DNA of 38,143 nucleotides from positions 1-38,143 of the forward strand of contig SFJH01000018.1 in NCBI GenBank assembly GCA_004555155.1, given 5' to 3'. A program made the position numbers and the translations under genes. The stretch's first letter is position 1. Each line of letters opens with the position of its first letter. The notes beneath the pieces were generated by a model. The model ran no database searches, was not told the origin of the DNA, and saw only the letters and a program-made list of their open reading frames with translations. The stretch is from Clostridiales bacterium (GTDB lineage Bacteria > Bacillota > Clostridia > Christensenellales > Aristaeellaceae). Positions 6,891 to 14,076 of the stretch are shown in pieces.

Positions 6891-8279
6891 ATGGGACTGA
6901 TCGCAGCAGGATTGAACGCCATCGGAGGCACGCTGGCCAGCCAGTGGAAGGAGTATTTCTACGCGGACGCGCTGCCGGACAACGTGCTCGTCACAAAGGC
7001 CATGAAGAAAACCCGCGGGCGCTTTGGCGGCAGCCGCTTCGAGGATGACAACGTCATCTCCGAGGGCTCCGTGATCGCCGTGGCCGACGGCCAGTGCATG
7101 ATGATCGTGGATCAGGGAAAAATCGTGGACTTTTGCGCCGAGCCCGGCGAATACCTCTTCGACTGCAACGGCGAGCCCAGCCTGTTCTACGGCCCTTTCA
7201 GCGGCGACAAGGCCGCCGCGCTCCTGAAGCAAACGTTTGACCGCTTCGCCTTCGGCGGACAGGCCGGCAAGGATCAGCGCGTCTACTTCTTCAACACCCG
7301 GGAAATCCCCGGCAACAAGTATGGCACCCCCAGTCCCGTTCCCTTCCGCGTGGTGGATCAGAACATCGGGCTGGATGTGGACATCTCCATTCGCTGCTTT
7401 GGCGAATACAGCTATCGCGTCACCAATCCCATGCTGTTCTACGCCAACGTCTGCGGCAACGTGGAGGGCGATTACACCCGCGACCAGATCGACAGCCAGC
7501 TCAAGAGCGAGCTGCTGACGGCGCTTCAGCCCGCGTTCGCGAAGATTTCGGAGATGGGCATTCGATACAGCGCGCTGCCGGGCCACACGATGGAAATCGC
7601 CGACGCGCTCAACGAGGTGCTCTCTGAAAAGTGGGCCAACCTGCGCGGCGTGGAGATTGTGTCTTTCGGCGTGAACTCCGTCAAGGCCTCCGAAGAAGAC
7701 GAGGCCATGATCAAGGAGCTGCAGCGCAACGCCGTCTTCCGCAACACGAACATGGCCGCGGCGCATCTGGTGGGCGCGCAGGCGCAGGCCATGCAGGACG
7801 CGGCCAGGAACTCCGGCGGCGCTTTCACCGGATTCATGGGCATGAACATGGCCCAGGGCAGCGGCATGAACGCCGCGCAGCTGTTCCAGATGGGCGCGCA
7901 GAACGCCGCTGCGCCGCAGCCCGCCGCCGAAGGTTGGAAGTGCCGCTGCGGCGCGACGGTCGCCGGAAAATTCTGTCCCGAGTGCGGAAGCCGCAGGCCG
8001 GAGCCCGCCGCCAACGCCTGGAAGTGCGCCTGCGGCGCGTCGGCCACGGGAAAATTCTGTCCCGAATGCGGCTCTCCCAAGCCCTCGGAGCAAGGCTGGA
8101 CCTGCTCCTGCGGCGCTGTGAATCAGGGAAAATTCTGCGCGGAATGCGGTGCGAAAAAGCCTCCGGCCGCACCCCTCTACCGCTGCGACAAGTGCGGCTG
8201 GAAGCCGGACGACCCGAAGCATCCGCCGAAATTCTGCCCCGAGTGCGGCGATCCCTTCGACGATCAGGACGTCACCTGA
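6891..8279 (+). CDS. SPFH-domain protein with four C-terminal zinc ribbons (YdjI-like)
   Basis: 462 residues. The first 300 or so match the SPFH-like family once named 'virion core protein': MGLIAAGLNAIGGTL at the start, then WKEYFY, a GSVIAVADGQ strand and an FDVNDxS-like region (LDVDISIRCFGEYSYRV). A Gly/Met/Ala-rich linker leads to four tandem zinc ribbons from about residue 344, three of the form CxCG...KFCxECG and a fourth CDKCG...KFCPECG. Most relatives have one or two ribbons. It lacks a membrane segment and probably assembles on the membrane with the zinc-ribbon protein upstream. AGGAGG before ATG 6891 fixes the start. Last gene of the plus-strand group. Confidence 0.75.
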   Translation: MGLIAAGLNAIGGTLASQWKEYFYADALPDNVLVTKAMKKTRGRFGGSRFEDDNVISEGSVIAVADGQCMMIVDQGKIVDFCAEPGEYLFDCNGEPSLFYGPFSGDKAAALLKQTFDRFAFGGQAGKDQRVYFFNTREIPGNKYGTPSPVPFRVVDQNIGLDVDISIRCFGEYSYRVTNPMLFYANVCGNVEGDYTRDQIDSQLKSELLTALQPAFAKISEMGIRYSALPGHTMEIADALNEVLSEKWANLRGVEIVSFGVNSVKASEEDEAMIKELQRNAVFRNTNMAAAHLVGAQAQAMQDAARNSGGAFTGFMGMNMAQGSGMNAAQLFQMGAQNAAAPQPAAEGWKCRCGATVAGKFCPECGSRRPEPAANAWKCACGASATGKFCPECGSPKPSEQGWTCSCGAVNQGKFCAECGAKKPPAAPLYRCDKCGWKPDDPKHPPKFCPECGDPFDDQDVT

Positions 8280-8391
8280 CGCGCGCCGCCTGGCTTTCCT
8301 GCCCCGGCGCAGCATCGCCCGTCCGGCGAACCGCCTGTGAACAGCGTGTCGGCGACATTCCGATCTGAGCGCGTGACTTCATTCGGGGCAA

Positions 8392-8523
8392 GCCTTCGGA
8401 GCGCCCCCGCGTCAATCCGACGGCTGCGAGCCGTGCTCAGGACTTCATCCGGGACAAGCCTTCGGAGCGCCCCCGCGTCAATCCGACGGCTGCGAGCCGT
8501 GCGCAGGACTTCATCCGGGGCAA
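8392..8523 (+). repeat. 66-bp tandem duplication
   Basis: Two adjacent 66-bp copies (8392-8457, 8458-8523) differ at only two bases, and a degraded partial copy precedes them (8371-8391). Each unit contains a small hairpin, ACGGCT-GCG-AGCCGT. No credible gene is encoded. A further hairpin CGCTGCA/TGCAGCG lies at 8540-8556. Confidence 0.85.
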
Positions 8524-8698
8524 ACCTGGATTCAGAACGCGCTGCATCTTGCAGCGGAAGCATCTCCTCCAACGCTCTGATTCGGCCTCCTGGCCCTGTC
8601 GGACGCCGCACGCTCAGCCCTGAGCTTATCAAACGCCCCGCTTATCGGACGATGCTGTCCAATAGGCAGGGCGTTGCTTGTCTGCGGCCAGAGCGCTC

Positions 8699-9094
8699 TG
8701 CCCGGCGGCGGATGGCGTTCGGCTGGTCGACCGATAGCGCTCAGCTTATCGCCTGATAGCGCACGGCTAGTCGACCGATAGCGCTCAGCTTATCGCCTGA
8801 TAGCGCACGGCTGGTCGACCGATAGCGCTCAGCTTATCGCCTGATAGCGCACGGCTAGTCGACCGATGGCGCTCGGCTGGTTGCCGGATAGCACACGGCT
8901 AGTCGACCGATAGTGCTCGGCTGGTCGCCGGATAGCGCACGGCTAGTCGACCGATAGCGCTCAGCTTATCGCCTGATAGCACACGGCTAGTCGACCGATA
9001 GCGCTCGGCTGGTCGGCGGATAGCGCTCGACTGGTCGACCGATAGCGCTCAACTGGTCGGCGGATGGCGCTCGGCTTATCAACTGAAGATCCTC
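8699..9094. repeat. 22-bp minisatellite, 17 units plus one degraded unit
   Basis: Units of exactly 22 bp start at 8721 and run in unbroken register to 9094; a decayed unit occupies 8699-8720. Two types alternate over much of the array: type A contains GTCGACCGATAGCGCTC, type B contains TTATCGCCTGATAGCGCAC, giving a 44-bp higher-order period, while later units drift to GGTCGGCGGATAGCG. Most type A units hold two palindromic hexamers, GTCGAC and AGCGCT. Since 22 is not a multiple of three, the array is not a coding repeat. It lies between converging genes. Confidence 0.95.
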
Positions 9095-9097
9095 GGC

Positions 9098-9139
9098 AAA
9101 ACGCCGCCCCGCTGCGCGCAGGGGCGCGGCGGGGCGGCG
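9098..9139 (-). terminator. Terminator of the prohibitin/flotillin operon
   Basis: CGCCGCCCCGC (9102-9112) pairs with GCGGGGCGGCG (9129-9139), an 11-bp stem, followed on the minus strand by a short T-run (AAAA at 9098-9101 on the plus strand). Confidence 0.75.
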
Positions 9140-9147
9140 CGTTCGCT

Positions 9148-10071
9148 TTACTCGGCCTGGTCGGCTTCGGCGCTGCCGATGTTGAGCACCGGCAGGCTGT
9201 CGGCGGATCCCACATAGGTCGTGGGCAGCTCGCCGTTCCAGAGCTGCGCCTGGGTGTACTCGATCAGCGCTTCGGTCAGGGACTTGGCAATCTTCTCGTT
9301 GGCTTCCGCCTCGGCTTCGGCCTTGGCGGAAATGGCGTAGGCCTCCGCGTCCGCGGCGATCTTAGCCACGTCGGCCTCCGCCTGCGCGGCGATGCGCTGG
9401 CGCTCGGCGGCGGCGGACGCCTCCAGGTTGGCCTGCTGCTGCTGGGTCTGGGCGCGCTGCAGCTCCTGAGTGGCCACCTGCTTGGCCTCGATGGCGTCGG
9501 TAAAGCTATCGGAGAAGTCGATGTTTTCGATGGCCACGTTGGAGATGTCGATGCCGTAGCTCTCCACGTCGGCGCACATCATTTCGGTGATCTGCGCGGC
9601 CAGCTGATCGCGCTTTTCGATCAGCCCCTCGGCAGTATAGTTGGCGAACACGGTCTTGGTGTTCTCCATCAGCTGGGGATAGACCACGCTGTCGTAGTAG
9701 TGCAGGCCCACCTTCTCATACAGGCCCGCCGCAGCGGACTTGTTGATGGTGTAGGTCACGGTCAGGCGCACGTCCACCTGCTGGATGTCCGACGAGAACG
9801 CCTGCGTATCCAGCGACTGCTTCTGCACGCGGTTGTCCATCAGCACGATGTTCTGCCACGGCGCCTTGATGTGCACGCCCGCATCCAGATTGGAATCCTC
9901 CACCTTGCCGAAGGTGGTCAGGATGCCGGTGTAGCCGGTGGGCACGGTGCGCACGCAGGCCCCCGCCAGCACGAGGACGATCACCACGATCACTGCTGCG
10001 GCGATCAGCGCGCCGACGATCTTTCCGCTGCCCTTCCGGGGCGCGGTGTTCTTCTGTACATTCTGATCCAT
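9148..10071 (-). CDS. Prohibitin-like SPFH/Band 7 membrane protein
   Basis: 307 residues from ATG 10071; an upstream in-frame GTG at 10077 is possible but sits very close to the AAAGGAAAG site. One N-terminal membrane segment (about residues 18-40) is followed by the Band 7 domain (VRTVPTGYTGILTTFGKV, GVHIKAPWQ, DVRLTVTYTIN, VIENIDFSDSF-like) up to about 200, then an Ala/Glu/Gln-rich coiled coil (QELQRAQTQQQQANLEA onwards) and a short tail. Such proteins form large membrane-bound rings that organise membrane proteins and proteases. It is 12 bases downstream of the flotillin-like gene and surely in its operon. Confidence 0.85.
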   Translation of the reverse strand: MDQNVQKNTAPRKGSGKIVGALIAAAVIVVIVLVLAGACVRTVPTGYTGILTTFGKVEDSNLDAGVHIKAPWQNIVLMDNRVQKQSLDTQAFSSDIQQVDVRLTVTYTINKSAAAGLYEKVGLHYYDSVVYPQLMENTKTVFANYTAEGLIEKRDQLAAQITEMMCADVESYGIDISNVAIENIDFSDSFTDAIEAKQVATQELQRAQTQQQQANLEASAAAERQRIAAQAEADVAKIAADAEAYAISAKAEAEAEANEKIAKSLTEALIEYTQAQLWNGELPTTYVGSADSLPVLNIGSAEADQAE

Positions 10072-10089
10072 TTTCACACTTTCCTTTCG

Positions 10090-11484
10090 TCAGTTCTCTT
10101 CCCCACGGTTCTCGCCCCGGCTCACCAGGCCGCTGAGCAGCTGCTGCAGATCGATGCCGGTGGATTCGCGCATGCCCTCCATGATCTGGTTGGCGCTGTT
10201 CATCACGTCGCGGACGACCCTGGTGGCGTTGCCATCGCCGTACATCACGATCTTGTCGGTCTGGGCCAGCGGCGCGGCGGCGTTTCTGACCACCTCGGGC
10301 AGCGCCTGCAGATACATATCGATGACGGACGCTTCGCCCATGCGCTTCTGGGCCTCGGCCTTCTTCTCGATGGCCTCGGCTTCGGCCAGACCTCTGGCGC
10401 GGATACCCTCGGCCTCCTGCTCCATGGCATAGCGGGCGGCGTCGGCCTCGGCCTTGCGGGCCTCGGCCTGCTGGAGGGCTTCGTACTTCTGCGCCTCCGC
10501 CTCCTTCTGGCGGCGGATCAGCTCGGCCTCGGCCTCCTTTTCGGCCTTGTACTTCATGGCGTCGGCCTGCTTGCGCACCTCGGCGTCCAGCTTGCGCTCC
10601 TTCAGCGCGATCTCCTTCTCGGCCAGCTCGGCTTCCTTTTCCCTGCGGGCGATGTCCGCGTTGGCGCGGGTGACCTCGATGGTCTTGCGCTGGTTTTCCT
10701 GCTGGATGGAGTAGGCCGCGTCGGCCTCGGCGCGCTTGGTATCGGCCTTGACCTTCATGTCGGCCTGCTGCACGGCGAGCTGGGTGTTCTGCTCGGCGAT
10801 CTTCTTCTCCGCCTCCACCTTCACGGCGTTGGCCTCCTGCTGCGCCTGGGAGGTGGCGATGGCGATGTCGCGCTGGGCGTTGGCCTTGGCGATCTGGGCG
10901 TTCTTGCGGATCTGCTCCACGTTGTCGATGCCCATGTTTTCGATGGTGCCGGCGTTGTCCTTGAAGTTCTGGATGTTGAAGTTGACGACCTCGATGCCCA
11001 GCTTCTGCATGTCGGGCACCACGTTTTCGGTGATCTTCTTCGCCACGCCCTGGCGGTCCTGAACCATTTCCTTCAGGCCCACGGAGCCGACGATTTCGCG
11101 CATGTTGCCCTCGAGCACCTGGGTGATCATGCTGATCATCTGCTCGCGCTTCATGCCCAGCAGACTTTCCGCGGCGCGCTTGAGCAGCTCGGGATCGGAG
11201 GAGACCTTCACGTTGGCGACGCCGTCCACCAGCACGTTGATGAATTCATTGGTGGGCACGGCCTCGCTGGTCTTCACGTCCACCTGCATCACGTTCAGCG
11301 AAAGCTTGTCCACGCGCTCCAGGAACGGAATCCTCCAGCCCGCCCGTCCGATCAGGATCCGGCGGCTGCGCGGGCCCGAGATGATGTACGCCGTGTCCGG
11401 CGGTGCCTTCAGATAGCCCATCACCAGCAGCGCGACGATCAGCACCGCCGCAGTGCCCAGGATGATTCCCATAGTCAGTCCCAT
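10090..11484 (-). CDS. Flotillin-like SPFH protein
   Basis: 464 residues from ATG 11484, which follows AAAGGAGGTAGAAG. A single hydrophobic N-terminal segment (about 3-25) precedes the SPFH domain (APPDTAYIISGP, RILIGRAGWRIPFLERV, VDVKTSEAVPTNEFI, QVLEGNMREIVG) and a very long EA-rich coiled coil with repeated AEAEA patterns (about 195-400). The C-terminus has the flotillin-type LPEVVRNAAAPLAQTDKIVMYG segment. Flotillins build membrane microdomains in Gram-positive cells. In Bacillus the partner is the NfeD-type protein YuaF; here the partner gene is a prohibitin-like protein and no NfeD is seen. The gene has its own promoter, facing away from the SnoaL-like gene. Confidence 0.9.
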   Translation of the reverse strand: MGLTMGIILGTAAVLIVALLVMGYLKAPPDTAYIISGPRSRRILIGRAGWRIPFLERVDKLSLNVMQVDVKTSEAVPTNEFINVLVDGVANVKVSSDPELLKRAAESLLGMKREQMISMITQVLEGNMREIVGSVGLKEMVQDRQGVAKKITENVVPDMQKLGIEVVNFNIQNFKDNAGTIENMGIDNVEQIRKNAQIAKANAQRDIAIATSQAQQEANAVKVEAEKKIAEQNTQLAVQQADMKVKADTKRAEADAAYSIQQENQRKTIEVTRANADIARREKEAELAEKEIALKERKLDAEVRKQADAMKYKAEKEAEAELIRRQKEAEAQKYEALQQAEARKAEADAARYAMEQEAEGIRARGLAEAEAIEKKAEAQKRMGEASVIDMYLQALPEVVRNAAAPLAQTDKIVMYGDGNATRVVRDVMNSANQIMEGMRESTGIDLQQLLSGLVSRGENRGEEN

Positions 11485-11529
11485 TCTTCTACCTCCTTTG
11501 GTACGGTCCGTTTCCCTTGAGACGGTATC

Positions 11530-11558
11530 AGTATACCATATCCCCCTTCCCCCGGCAA
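11530..11558 (-). promoter_or_regulatory. Promoter of the flotillin/prohibitin operon
   Basis: On the minus strand TTGCCG (11553-11558) and TATACT (11530-11535) are separated by 17 bases, about 45 bases before the flotillin start codon. Confidence 0.7.
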
Positions 11559-11610
11559 TGCCGGCGCGCGGAAAGATACACTTTCCCGTCTGAAATCCGC
11601 AATTTGGGGA

Positions 11611-11639
11611 TTGAAAGCCGCGCGGCAAACCGATATAAT
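11611..11639 (+). promoter_or_regulatory. Sigma-A promoter of the SnoaL-like gene
   Basis: TTGAAA (11611-11616), 17-base spacer, perfect TATAAT (11634-11639), some 33 bases before the start codon at 11673. Confidence 0.85.
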
Positions 11640-11672
11640 GGAGACATACCAACCTTCAGGAGGAAAACATCT

Positions 11673-12008
11673 ATGGCGAACAACGTCAAGCTGCTGGATC
11701 AGTTCTTTGCGGCGGAAAACAAGCGCGACTGGACGGCCTACAGGGGCTATCTGCACCCGGAGGTCATGTGGTTCATTCACACCGAGGACGCCCACATGCC
11801 CGTCGCCGGCCGCGAGGAATACATGGATCGCGTCATGTCCGGCTACAAGGATTCCGACGCCACCTTCGTCTGCGAAGGCGTGGAGGTCAGCACCTCCGGC
11901 AACCGCATCGTGGCCTATCTGCGCAATTCCAGCGGCTCCCGCTCCGTGAACATCTTCGACTTTGAAGACAGCCTGATCCGCTGGGAACACGAATTCGTTC
12001 TGGACTGA
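11673..12008 (+). CDS. SnoaL/NTF2-like small protein
   Basis: 111 residues from ATG 11673 behind CAGGAGG. The order is typical of the SnoaL/DUF4440 NTF2-like fold: an N-terminal helix VKLLDQFFAAENKRDW, then YRGYLHPEVMWFI, a GREEYMDRV helix, and beta strands with RIVAYLRN and SVNIFDFEDSLIRWEHEFVLD at the end. The family includes both enzymes and binding proteins, so no specific reaction can be given. It has its own strong promoter and terminator, making it a single-gene unit, divergent from the flotillin operon. Confidence 0.7.
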   Translation: MANNVKLLDQFFAAENKRDWTAYRGYLHPEVMWFIHTEDAHMPVAGREEYMDRVMSGYKDSDATFVCEGVEVSTSGNRIVAYLRNSSGSRSVNIFDFEDSLIRWEHEFVLD

Positions 12009-12024
12009 GCGCCCAGCCGCGCCT

Positions 12025-12071
12025 GCCCGAAGCCGCCGTTTTTTTGCATCCGGCGGCTTCGGGCATTTTTT
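12025..12071 (+). terminator. Intrinsic terminator
   Basis: GCCCGAAGCCGCCG (12025-12038) and its exact complement (12051-12064) form a 14-bp stem, followed by A and six T. Confidence 0.9.
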
Positions 12072-12198
12072 CGCCCATCGCATTTTTGATGAAAACACTC
12101 CTATTCGGCGCGTAAAATGCCGGAAATCCTTCATTTTCCTCCCAATGGGAGTGTGAATTTTTTCTTGATGTTAATTTATCGTGCAAGTAGCTAAAATG

Positions 12199-12237
12199 AA
12201 AATAAATATTATGCGAATACTTGACAATATTTATTTT
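12199..12237. promoter_or_regulatory. Palindromic operator overlapping a promoter
   Basis: AAAATAAATATT (12199-12210) and AATATTTATTTT (12226-12237) are perfect 12-base inverted repeats with a 15-base gap. The right arm begins on the last base of the -35 hexamer and fills most of the promoter spacer. The surrounding 180 bp are markedly AT-rich. Confidence 0.6.
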
Positions 12238-12249
12238 GCATCGTAAAAT
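12221..12249 (+). promoter_or_regulatory. Near-consensus sigma-A promoter of the small membrane protein
   Basis: Perfect TTGACA (12221-12226), 17-base spacer, TAAAAT (12244-12249). The untranslated leader to the start at 12318 is about 60 bases. Confidence 0.85.
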
Positions 12250-12317
12250 AGTGTAGAAAGGGGGGCGTGTGCAGACGGTGCGGAATAAATCATTTCGCAA
12301 ATCGGAGGAAACCATCT

Positions 12318-12764
12318 GTGAAGCGTATCTGCCAGTGGATTACATCCATCGCCTGGCTCTCTGCCCCGGCAATCACCCTGATGATCATGCGCAAAGGCGC
12401 ATGCGATACAGGGAGCTATCCTTTTTACGGTATCTGTTCCTGTCTGTACGGGATATTGTATCAATCGACCGACACAGCGTTTGTCTTCATTGTTCTGGGA
12501 GCGTTCGTCTTCTGGATTGCAATGGGAGCATCAATCCTCCTGGTCAGCCGATACTACAAGTTGAAGTTCGCAGTGTGCGGAATCGCGCTGCTCGACCTTC
12601 TTGTCGCACTTTTCCGCCCGATCAGCTCACTGACGGCGGTTTGGGATGCAATCATCATATGCGCAGCACTCGTTGTCGGCAAACAGGAGACGCCGATTCG
12701 ATCCAACGGCTCGCCCGCATGCGGCCCGTGCCATCTGCACGGCGCAGGCGGCGAGTCGGACTAG
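12318..12764 (+). CDS. Small integral membrane protein, unknown function
   Basis: 148 residues from GTG 12318, chosen because CGGAGG lies at 12302-12307; an in-frame ATG at 12267 has only GGGGGG before it and would add a hydrophilic stretch. About four membrane segments are seen (residues about 6-24, 52-77, 82-99, 104-120), with Cys-rich loops (RKGACDTGSYPFYGICSC). The tail, from about residue 125, is hydrophilic with a CGPCH motif. I do not recognise the family. The gene stands alone behind a strong promoter covered by a palindrome, in an AT-rich patch, so it may be recently acquired or tightly repressed. Confidence 0.6.
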   Translation: MKRICQWITSIAWLSAPAITLMIMRKGACDTGSYPFYGICSCLYGILYQSTDTAFVFIVLGAFVFWIAMGASILLVSRYYKLKFAVCGIALLDLLVALFRPISSLTAVWDAIIICAALVVGKQETPIRSNGSPACGPCHLHGAGGESD

Positions 12765-12810
12765 CGCTCCGGAGCAGCTGACGCTCAGATTCCGCGCCCG
12801 CCCTCCTTTC

Positions 12811-12846
12811 GGGAGCCGCCTTTCCGATCCGGAAAGCGCGGCTCCC
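12811..12846. terminator. Hairpin between converging genes
   Basis: GGGAGCCGC (12811-12819) pairs with the arm ending GGCTCCC (12840-12846), and an inner TTTCC/GGAAA pair extends the stem. A T-rich stretch follows on the plus strand. It probably ends the membrane protein transcript. Confidence 0.5.
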
Positions 12847-12881
12847 TTCATTTCGTTCTCCGGCCTTGCGGCGATGGCGCG

Positions 12882-13481
12882 TCAGCGACGGTCAAACGCC
12901 GGGTTGAAGGCGTAGAAATTGCGGCTGTCCAGATCGTCCGTCACGCGGCGCAGCGCCTCGCCGAAGCGCTGGTAGTGCACGATCTCCCGCTGGCGCAGGA
13001 ACCGGATGGGTTCGCGCACGTCGGGGTCATCCACCAGGCGCAGGATGTTGTCGTAGGTGGTGCGGGCCTTCTGCTCGGCGGCCATGTCCTCGTGCAGATC
13101 GGTGACGGGATCGCCCTTGGACTGATAGGCCGAGGCCGTGAACGGCGTGCCGGAGGCCGCCTGAGCCCACAGCCCGGCGGTGTGGTCGACATAGTACGCG
13201 TCCATGCCCTGCTCGCGCAGCTGCTCGGCGGTCAGGCCGCGGGTCAGCTGGCGGACGATCGCGCCCACCATTTCGAAGTGGGCGATCTCCTCGGTTCCGA
13301 TGTCGTTGAGCAGTCCCGCCGCCAGGCGGTTGGGCATGGCGTAGCGCTGGGAGAGATATCGCGTGGACGCGGCCAGCTCGCCGTCCGGGCCGCCGAACTG
13401 GCTGATGATGATCTTCGCCAGGCGCGCGTCCTTCTTCCTGATGTTGATGGGGTACTGAAGCATTTTTTCATAAATCCACAT
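12882..13481 (-). CDS. cotJC: Spore coat manganese-catalase-like protein CotJC
   Basis: 199 residues, the usual length for CotJC. The ferritin-like four-helix fold keeps all manganese ligand positions of the Mn-catalase family: E35 (GELAAS), E65 and H68 (GTEEIAHFE), E136 (AAEQKAR) and H169 (REIVHYQRFGEAL). The N-terminus MWIYEKMLQYPINIRKKD is characteristic of CotJC. It is deposited on the spore surface and is expected to disproportionate hydrogen peroxide. It is the last gene of cotJABC, which in Bacillus is controlled by sigma-E. The start follows GAGAGGAG. Confidence 0.93.
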   Translation of the reverse strand: MWIYEKMLQYPINIRKKDARLAKIIISQFGGPDGELAASTRYLSQRYAMPNRLAAGLLNDIGTEEIAHFEMVGAIVRQLTRGLTAEQLREQGMDAYYVDHTAGLWAQAASGTPFTASAYQSKGDPVTDLHEDMAAEQKARTTYDNILRLVDDPDVREPIRFLRQREIVHYQRFGEALRRVTDDLDSRNFYAFNPAFDRR

Positions 13482-13499
13482 GTCCTGCGCGCTCCTCTC

Positions 13500-13742
13500 T
13501 CACTGCCACGGGAAGGGTTCATCCACCCAATCGAAGGCGGACTGCCGGCGCAGGCCGTCGGGCTGGAGCGCGCGCACCTGCTGTTCATAGGCGCGCACGG
13601 CCTCGCGGCGGTCGCCCAGCGCGCGCTGATAGGCTTCGAAGGCCTCGCGGTCGTCGGGATGGGTGTCCAGATACAGCAGGATATCGTGGGCCAGAAAGCT
13701 CGTCGCCTGCACATCGCGCAGCAGTCTTTCATCGTTTCTCAT
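13500..13742 (-). CDS. cotJB: Spore coat protein CotJB
   Basis: 80 residues from ATG 13742, preceded by GGAGGTGTGCG. The sequence MRNDERLLRDVQATSFLAHD, then LYLDTHPDDREAFEAY and a C-terminal DWVDEPFPWQ are hallmarks of CotJB. In Bacillus it is needed with CotJA for coat assembly of CotJC. Its start lies inside the 3' end of cotJA (14-base overlap), so translation is coupled. Confidence 0.92.
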   Translation of the reverse strand: MRNDERLLRDVQATSFLAHDILLYLDTHPDDREAFEAYQRALGDRREAVRAYEQQVRALQPDGLRRQSAFDWVDEPFPWQ

Positions 13743-13944
13743 CGCACACCTCCGCCGCCTCAAAGGGCATCACCAATCTGCGGAACGCCGTTCCGCGGTT
13801 CAGCGCCTCGCGGGCGCACATGGGCCGCTCCCAGCGCTGATCGCGCACGAAGGCCATGGCCAGCGGCCCGTTCCGATCCTGCGCAGCATCCTCTATCCTT
13901 GAATCGCACGCCGGCTCCGGCGGGCGAAGCGTATATTCAGACAT
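13729..13944 (-). CDS. cotJA: Spore coat-associated protein CotJA
   Basis: 71 residues. The core LAMAFVRDQRWERPMCAREA followed by LNRGTAFRRLVMPF corresponds to the CotJA pattern 'LA.AYVP.Q.W...Y....L..GT.FP.L..PF'. The start ATG 13944 follows AAAGGAGCGATTCC. It is the first gene of cotJABC. The 5' leader carries a perfect hairpin (13959-13981) only a few bases from the ribosome binding site. I could not locate a clear sigma-E promoter. Confidence 0.88.
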   Translation of the reverse strand: MSEYTLRPPEPACDSRIEDAAQDRNGPLAMAFVRDQRWERPMCAREALNRGTAFRRLVMPFEAAEVCDEKR

Positions 13945-13958
13945 GGAATCGCTCCTTT

Positions 13959-13981
13959 CCAGGGCGGTCGAACCGCCCTGG
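13959..13981 (-). promoter_or_regulatory. Leader hairpin of the cotJ operon
   Basis: CCAGGGCGGT and ACCGCCCTGG form a perfect 10-bp stem with a 3-base loop, ending directly before the AAAGGAG of cotJA. No T-run follows, so an mRNA-stabilising or translational role is more likely than termination. Confidence 0.6.
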
Positions 13982-14032
13982 GCATCCTATGCCGTTCCGC
14001 CGCCGCCGGACACCGTCCCAGCGCTCCGCCGC

Positions 14033-14065
14033 AAAAAAATCCCCTGCTCACTCGGAGCAGGGGAT
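14033..14065 (-). terminator. Terminator of fucI
   Basis: ATCCCCTGCTC (14039-14049) pairs with GAGCAGGGGAT (14055-14065); on the minus strand seven T follow. Confidence 0.92.
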
Positions 14066-14076
14066 CGAAACGGACA

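Noticed and set aside
8721..9094. CRISPR array
   Set aside because: The units abut each other with no unique spacers, are only 22 bp and no cas genes are present.
8961..9215. Small minus-strand frame reading into the minisatellite
   Set aside because: It overlaps the terminator and the end of the prohibitin-like gene; the 22-bp period changes frame and no ribosome binding site is found.
9064..11520. Long plus-strand open frame opposite the prohibitin and flotillin genes
   Set aside because: Antisense of two clear SPFH genes, with GLGL/LLL patterns produced by their Ala/Glu coiled-coil codons, and no ribosome binding site.
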